Below, one piece after another: positions 59,283 through 64,000 of a DNA stretch of 64,000 nucleotides. How positions within the stretch are numbered: position 1 is the first letter of the stretch; each line of letters starts with the position of its first letter. This stretch comes from Bacteroidales bacterium UBA5536 (GTDB lineage Bacteria; Bacteroidota; Bacteroidia; Bacteroidales; F082), in the NCBI GenBank assembly GCA_002426795.1, contig DINQ01000002.1:62001-126000 (forward strand), written 5' to 3'. The notes beneath the pieces were generated by a model that worked only from the letters and a program-made list of their open reading frames with translations, did not search any database and was not told where the DNA came from. The position numbers were made by a program, and so were the translations under genes.

Positions 59283-60440
59283 ATGCCACATTACGAAGGC
59301 AATATTACCTCAAAGCTGCCCAATGCAGGAACTTCCATTTTTGCGGTCATGTCGAAACTGGCCAATGACCATGGTGCCGTTAACCTTTCTCAGGGCTTTC
59401 CTGACTTTCCCATTTCCGAAAAACTGATTGCAAGGGTCAATCATTTCATGAAAAAAGGATTTAACCAATATGCACCAATGCCTGGCGTGCTGGCACTGAG
59501 GCAAGCCATTTCCGACAAGGCTTTTGCAACCTACGGTTTGCGTTACGATCCGAATGATGAAGTTACCGTAACGGCAGGTGCTACACAGGCCTTGTTTACA
59601 GCCATAACGGCCTTTATCCGCGAAGGAGACGAAGCCATCATCTTCGAGCCTGCATATGACTCCTATGCTCCGGCTGTTCGTGCCAATGGTGGTTTGGTGA
59701 AATACGCCGACCTGAAACTTCCTGATTTTCATATTGACTGGACCGAAGTCAAGCGCATGATATCAAACCGCACCCGACTGATCATCATCAACACACCACA
59801 CAACCCAACCGGGAGTTTGCTGAGCGCTGCCGACCTAACACAATTGGAAACGCTGACCCGCAACACGGACATTTTGGTGATCAGTGATGAGGTGTATGAG
59901 CACCTGATTTTTGATGGAATGCTGCACCAAAGTGTTTGTCGTTTTCCTGAACTGGCGCAAAGAAGCCTGGTGATCGGCTCTTTTGGAAAAACATTTCATG
60001 CCACAGGCTGGAAAACAGGATTCGTAATGGCTCCAGCCCTGCTGACAGAAGAATTCAGAAAAATGCACCAGTTTGTTGTGTTTGCCTCAAATACGCCGGT
60101 GCAGCATGCGCTGGCCGAATTTTTGGGTGATGAAGAAAACTATCTGCATCTGGGTAAGTTTTACCAGCAAAAACGCGATTTTTTTGCCCAACAGCTCCAA
60201 TCATCCCGTTTTAAGGTGGTGCCCTGTTATGGTACTTATTTTCAGCTCCTCGACTACAGCGCCATCAGTGATGAAAACGAGCTTGATTTTGCCAGGAGAT
60301 TGGTCGTTGAGCATGGGATAGCCTCTGTGCCATTGTCACCTTTTTATACCAGCAAGACCGACCAAAACTTGTTACGCTTTTGCTTTGCCAAAAAAGAAGA
60401 AACCCTACAAAAAGCAGCAGATATATTATGCAGGATTTAG
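59283..60440 (+). CDS. PLP aminotransferase, methionine/glutamine-transaminase type
   Basis: The start at 59283 is set by the promoter and by family alignment. The 385-residue class I enzyme resembles E. coli YbdL and kynurenine/glutamine transaminases: VNLSQGFPDFP, NQYAPMPGVLALRQAI, NTPHNPTGS, and the PLP Lys in GSFGKTFHATGWKTG. Such enzymes transaminate methionine or the keto acid KMTB, often with glutamine as donor. The next gene overlaps it by 13 nt and encodes an omega-amidase-like protein, which would hydrolyse the alpha-ketoglutaramate made from glutamine. The two form a glutamine transaminase-omega-amidase module. Confidence 0.92.
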   Translation: MPHYEGNITSKLPNAGTSIFAVMSKLANDHGAVNLSQGFPDFPISEKLIARVNHFMKKGFNQYAPMPGVLALRQAISDKAFATYGLRYDPNDEVTVTAGATQALFTAITAFIREGDEAIIFEPAYDSYAPAVRANGGLVKYADLKLPDFHIDWTEVKRMISNRTRLIIINTPHNPTGSLLSAADLTQLETLTRNTDILVISDEVYEHLIFDGMLHQSVCRFPELAQRSLVIGSFGKTFHATGWKTGFVMAPALLTEEFRKMHQFVVFASNTPVQHALAEFLGDEENYLHLGKFYQQKRDFFAQQLQSSRFKVVPCYGTYFQLLDYSAISDENELDFARRLVVEHGIASVPLSPFYTSKTDQNLLRFCFAKKEETLQKAADILCRI

Positions 60441-61231
60441 CATTGGCCTACATACAGACCGATCTGGCCTGGGAACAACCGGAGGCAAACCGCGATCATT
60501 TGGAAGAGTTGATTGGAGCAATTTCGCCCGGTCAGGATTTGATTGTGCTTCCCGAAACATTTACAACGGGTTTTCCTGTTGATCCGGCAAGTTTTGCAGA
60601 AGATGTCGGAGGACCATCAATGGATTGGATGGCCGCAATGGCAGCCAGAACGAAAGCGGTTATCACCGGGAGCATTCTGCTGAAAGCCGACAAAGGTTTT
60701 CAAAACACCTTGGTTTGGATGCAGGCTGACGGGCAATTTCAAACCTATGCCAAGCGCCATGTTTTTCGCATGGGCGGTGAGCATGAACTGATTCAGCCAG
60801 GCGACACGCTTCTGTCGGTAGAATTGAAAGGTTGGAAAATCAGGCCGCTGATTTGTTATGACCTTCGTTTTCCTGTGTGGAGCAAAAACACCTTCAAAAA
60901 TGATGAATTTGGCTATGATTTGCTGATTTTTGTAGCCAATTGGCCGGCGGTAAGGTCGTATCCCTGGAATCAACTACTGATTGCAAGGGCGATTGAAAAC
61001 ATGACATATGTGCTGGGGGTTAACAGGATTGGCTCTGATATTAACGGAATAGCCTACGATGGTTACTCGCAGCTCATCAGCCCCAAAGGTTTGATTTTAT
61101 CGCAAGCGGTTGCGAAAAAAGAAGCTGTTGTTGAATCCGTGCTCAGTAAAGCAGATTTGGTGAATTTGAGAACCAAGTTTAACGTAGGCCCTGATTGGGA
61201 TTCGTTTGATTTACTGATGAGTAAATCGTAG
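60428..61231 (+). CDS. Nitrilase-superfamily omega-amidase (YafV/NIT2-like)
   Basis: The start at 60428 (MQDLALAYIQTDLAWEQP) overlaps the aminotransferase stop by 13 nt. The 267-residue enzyme has the Glu-Lys-Cys triad of the nitrilase superfamily: VLPETFTTGF, YAKRHVFRMGGE and PLICYDLRFPVW. The GGEHELIQPGD stretch and length point to the YafV/NIT2 group, which hydrolyses alpha-ketoglutaramate or alpha-ketosuccinamate to the dicarboxylate. Coupled translation with the aminotransferase suggests joint work in methionine salvage or in drawing nitrogen from glutamine. Confidence 0.92.
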   Translation: MQDLALAYIQTDLAWEQPEANRDHLEELIGAISPGQDLIVLPETFTTGFPVDPASFAEDVGGPSMDWMAAMAARTKAVITGSILLKADKGFQNTLVWMQADGQFQTYAKRHVFRMGGEHELIQPGDTLLSVELKGWKIRPLICYDLRFPVWSKNTFKNDEFGYDLLIFVANWPAVRSYPWNQLLIARAIENMTYVLGVNRIGSDINGIAYDGYSQLISPKGLILSQAVAKKEAVVESVLSKADLVNLRTKFNVGPDWDSFDLLMSKS

Positions 61232-61341
61232 AAAATAGCTAATTGATTCTGGTTTTTTTACTGCGAATCAAATGCTTGTCGAAGAACAATTTGCCAATTG
61301 AAGGCAATTAATGATAATTTTACCGCCTCAAATCATACAAA

Positions 61342-62682
61342 ATGAATATAGTTATCGCTGGCGATGGTGAAGTTGGCTTGCACCTTGCCGAAGCTCTTGT
61401 CAATAGCAACCATAATATTACCATTGTCGATCCGCATGAGGATTTATTGAAGATGATAGAAACCCATGCCGATTTGATGACAATCACAGGCGACTCAACT
61501 TCGATTGGCGTACTGCAACGTGCCAATGTCAAGAAGGCTGATCTGGTTATCTCGGTCGTACACGACGAGCACATTAACCTGATGACCGCCATACTGGCCA
61601 AAAAACTTGGTGCTCAAAAGGTGATTGCCCGTGTAAATACCATGGAAAACCTCAGTGCCGAAAGTTGGCGTATTTATCAAGAGTTGGGTATCGATGGTTT
61701 GGTTTCGCCCGAAGACATTGCGGCGCAGGAAATCATCAACCTTCTTAAACAGACTGCAGCAACTGAAGTTTTTGATTTTTCAGGCGGGAAACTTCAGCTT
61801 TTCATGATCAAGCTCGAAAAGGGTGCTTTGGTGCTTAACAAGAGTTTGAACGAAATCGCAAACGAATACAAATATCTCGATTTTAGAGCGATCGCGATTC
61901 ACCGTAAACGCCAAACATTCATTCCGAAAGGTGATGACACTTTTCACGAAAACGATCTATCTTACGTAATTACCAAGCCTGAGGCCATCAAAGACCTGAT
62001 CAGGCTGGGTGGAAAAGTGCAACACGACATTCACAATGTTATGATTATTGGTGGCGGCCGCGTAGGACGAATGACGGCCAAACGACTCGAAAAGGACATG
62101 AATATCAAGCTTATTGAAAAGAATAAGGAGCGGTGTATTCAGTTGACAGATTATCTCGAAGATACTTTGATTGTGAATGGTGATGCCCGTAGTATTCAAT
62201 TACTTGAGGATGAAGATATCCGGTCGATGGATGCTTTTATTGCTGTTACCGACAACACCGAAACAAATATCCTGACTTGCTTGCATGCCCGCACCTATGG
62301 CGTGAAAAAAACCATTGCGCTGGTCGAAAACATCGATTATATCGATATCTCGCAAAACATTGGAATTGATACCATTATCAACAAAAAGTTGATTGCTGCC
62401 AGCTACATGGTTCGCTATACAATGGGTGCTGAAGTTACTTCGTTGAAGTGTCTGAGCGGTATCGATGCCGATGCCATGGAGCTCGTGGCAAGACCCGGAT
62501 CTGTTGTAACACGCAAACCTATCCGAAAATTGAACATCCCCGAAGGAGCGATCATCGGTGGAATTGTGCGCAACGACGAAGGCCATATTGCTGTTGGTGA
62601 TTTCCAGATTGAAGAGAATGACAAGGTGGTCGTTTTTGCCTTGCCGGAGGCCATACATAAGATTGAAAAAATGTTTAACTAG
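61342..62682 (+). CDS. trkA: Trk system K+ uptake regulatory protein
   Basis: The 446-residue protein has two tandem RCK units. Each starts with a nucleotide-binding Rossmann fold (NIVIAGDGEVGLHLAEAL at 1 and VMIIGGGRVGRMTAKRL at about 235), followed by a TrkA_C domain (about 140-220 and 365-445). TrkA sits on the cytoplasmic side of TrkH and gates potassium uptake in response to NAD(H) or ATP. A TAATTTTA sequence upstream is one base from a -7 box. trkH follows by 27 nt, so the two form an operon. Confidence 0.93.
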   Translation: MNIVIAGDGEVGLHLAEALVNSNHNITIVDPHEDLLKMIETHADLMTITGDSTSIGVLQRANVKKADLVISVVHDEHINLMTAILAKKLGAQKVIARVNTMENLSAESWRIYQELGIDGLVSPEDIAAQEIINLLKQTAATEVFDFSGGKLQLFMIKLEKGALVLNKSLNEIANEYKYLDFRAIAIHRKRQTFIPKGDDTFHENDLSYVITKPEAIKDLIRLGGKVQHDIHNVMIIGGGRVGRMTAKRLEKDMNIKLIEKNKERCIQLTDYLEDTLIVNGDARSIQLLEDEDIRSMDAFIAVTDNTETNILTCLHARTYGVKKTIALVENIDYIDISQNIGIDTIINKKLIAASYMVRYTMGAEVTSLKCLSGIDADAMELVARPGSVVTRKPIRKLNIPEGAIIGGIVRNDEGHIAVGDFQIEENDKVVVFALPEAIHKIEKMFN

Positions 62683-62709
62683 CACAGCGGTGCGTCGCAA
62701 AACTAATTA

Positions 62710-64000
62710 ATGGGGACTTTTTATAAGGAGATCAATTTTGCAATAATTATCCGGGTCATCAGCCTGTTGTTGCTCATAGAGGGCTTGTTTATGCTGTCGG
62801 GTCTTCCTTTTACCTATTTCTATTGTGGCGACGAATGTTTTGCATTGCCCACGGCGGCAGTTATTACCATTTTGTCAGGTGGACTGCTGTTTTTTCTGAC
62901 CAGAAATGCCTCTAAAAATTTAGGCAAACGAGAAGGATACATTATTGTGTCGTTTACCTGGATACTGATTTCACTTTTTGGAGCTTTGCCTTATTACATC
63001 AGCGGTACGATTCCTGATTTTACGGATGCTTTTTTTGAAACCATTTCGGGTTTTACCACAACCGGATCAACCATCATCATCGACATCGAATCGATGCCCA
63101 AAGATTTGTTGTTTTGGCGAAGCATGACGCATTGGTTAGGTGGCATGGGGATTATCGTGCTGTCTGTGGCCATATTGCCTTTGCTAGGTATTGGCGGCAT
63201 GCAACTGTTTATGGCTGAGATGCCGGGTGTTACTTACGACAAACTCCACCCGCGAATCACAGCTACGGCAAAACGGCTTTGGGGAATTTATGTATTGCTG
63301 ACCGCAATCCAAACGGGTTTGCTCTGGCTTGGTGAGATGAATTTTTTCGATGCCATTAACCATGCTTTTGCCACCATGGCCACAGGCGGCTTTTCAACCA
63401 AAAATGACAGTATTGCCTCCTTTTCGCCCTATTCGCAATACGTCATTATCATTTTTATGATTTTGGCGGGAACCAATTTTACACTCCATTATTTTGCCTT
63501 GCATGGAAAAGTTGCCAAGGTGTTTAAAGACGAAGAATACCGTGGCTATATTAGCATCATCGCTGTTACAACGATTTTAATTACAGTAGGATTGGTGATT
63601 TCCGGGAATTTTGGCACAGAGCTGGCATTTCGCGACGCTTTGTTTACGGTTGTATCAATCTTAACAACTACCGGATTTGCAACAGCCAATTACCTGATGT
63701 GGCCTACAATTTTGTGGATGTTGATTTTGGTACTGATGTTTATGGGCGGAAGCGCAGGCTCTACCGGTGGTGGTATAAAGATTATCCGTCAGATGCTGTT
63801 GCTCAAAAATTCCTGGATGGAATTGCGCAGATCCATTCACCCAAACGCCATTTTGCCGGTGAAATTCAACAGGCGCTCTGTTCCACAGGACATCATTTAT
63901 AAAGTGATGGCCTTTTTCCTGATGTATGTGCTCATTTTTTCGGTCGGAATGATCATTCTTTCGGCCTTGGGACTTGATTTTCAAACAGCTGTGGGCGCTT
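62710..64000 (+). CDS. trkH: Trk/Ktr potassium transporter membrane subunit (3' truncated by window edge)
   Basis: From ATG 62710 the frame runs open to the window end (430 codons). The protein begins MGTFYKEINFAIIIRV and has repeated membrane-pore-membrane units. Selectivity-filter Gly segments are visible as GFTTTGST, FATMATGGFSTKND and LTTTGFATANY, and a GSAGSTGGGIK turn follows, all typical of TrkH/KtrB. The fourth filter lies beyond the edge or near it. It imports potassium, gated by TrkA encoded just upstream. It follows trkA by 27 nt. Confidence 0.93.
   Translation, partial: MGTFYKEINFAIIIRVISLLLLIEGLFMLSGLPFTYFYCGDECFALPTAAVITILSGGLLFFLTRNASKNLGKREGYIIVSFTWILISLFGALPYYISGTIPDFTDAFFETISGFTTTGSTIIIDIESMPKDLLFWRSMTHWLGGMGIIVLSVAILPLLGIGGMQLFMAEMPGVTYDKLHPRITATAKRLWGIYVLLTAIQTGLLWLGEMNFFDAINHAFATMATGGFSTKNDSIASFSPYSQYVIIIFMILAGTNFTLHYFALHGKVAKVFKDEEYRGYISIIAVTTILITVGLVISGNFGTELAFRDALFTVVSILTTTGFATANYLMWPTILWMLILVLMFMGGSAGSTGGGIKIIRQMLLLKNSWMELRRSIHPNAILPVKFNRRSVPQDIIYKVMAFFLMYVLIFSVGMIILSALGLDFQTAVGA

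Noticed and set aside
1..64000. CRISPR arrays, insertion sequences, prophage or integrative elements
   Set aside because: No regularly spaced repeats, transposase, integrase or phage genes were found; all genes look like ordinary chromosomal ones.

Overview
The window reads as a chromosomal segment of a member of the Bacteroidota, most likely an anaerobic or facultative, protein-degrading Bacteroidia lineage. This rests on three things: secreted proteins with type IX secretion (T9SS) C-terminal sorting domains, Bacteroidetes-type promoters (TTTG/TTG, about 20 nt, TAnnTTTG) close to many starts, and families such as S46 dipeptidyl-peptidase, tricorn, DUF2807, MacB/FtsX-type permeases and a CruF/CrtYcd carotenoid set. 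I see no rRNA, tRNA, CRISPR array, insertion sequence or phage gene. Gene density is high and the only partial genes are at the two edges (a ClC channel at the left, TrkH at the right).

Layout. 1-564: end of a ClC chloride channel. 664-6427 (minus): a six-gene sulfur/electron-transfer operon, in transcription order octaheme tetrathionate-reductase-family cytochrome, membrane cytochrome b, double-rhodanese lipoprotein, first YeeE/YedE half, second YeeE/YedE half fused to a rhodanese domain, and a membrane-anchored rhodanese. 6735-10878: serine hydrolase, small membrane protein, NlpC/P60 hydrolase, C69 dipeptidase. 10965-15145 (minus): ECF sigma, anti-sigma, two DUF4097/DUF2807-like beta-helix proteins and two outer-membrane barrels. 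15515-20219: tryptophanase with an unusual leader, a CBM48 protein, free-Met-R-sulfoxide reductase, an MntP-like membrane protein, T9SS endonuclease I, QueD. 20220-25660 (minus): hybrid kinase, T9SS amidase, S46 peptidase. 25864-26690: methyltransferase and a tiny four-Cys protein. 26687-31999 (minus): lipid kinase, two glycosyltransferases, BNR-repeat T9SS protein. 32192-38962: hybrid kinase, lipoprotein, tricorn homologue, nitroreductase. 39027-49137: NtrC-type two-component pair divergent from a HlyD/MacB-like ABC operon with a candidate sigma-54 promoter. 49171-53042 (minus): YceI with a b561-like membrane partner; tandem-CBM48 protein with an aspartic protease. 53196-56495: DUF2237 and carotenoid genes. 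56608-64000: glutaminyl cyclase, PhoH, aminotransferase plus omega-amidase, TrkA-TrkH.

How they work together. Many genes serve peptide and amino-acid use (S46, C69, tricorn, glutaminyl cyclase, tryptophanase, aminotransferase/omega-amidase). The sulfur operon suggests anaerobic reduction of a sulfur oxyanion. Its most unusual feature is that three of its proteins end in Gly-Gly-Cys-COOH, resembling the sulfur-carrying arm of SoxY. In the two downstream members the rhodanese catalytic Cys is lost while the terminal Cys is kept. I consider this the best candidate for an undescribed system here.
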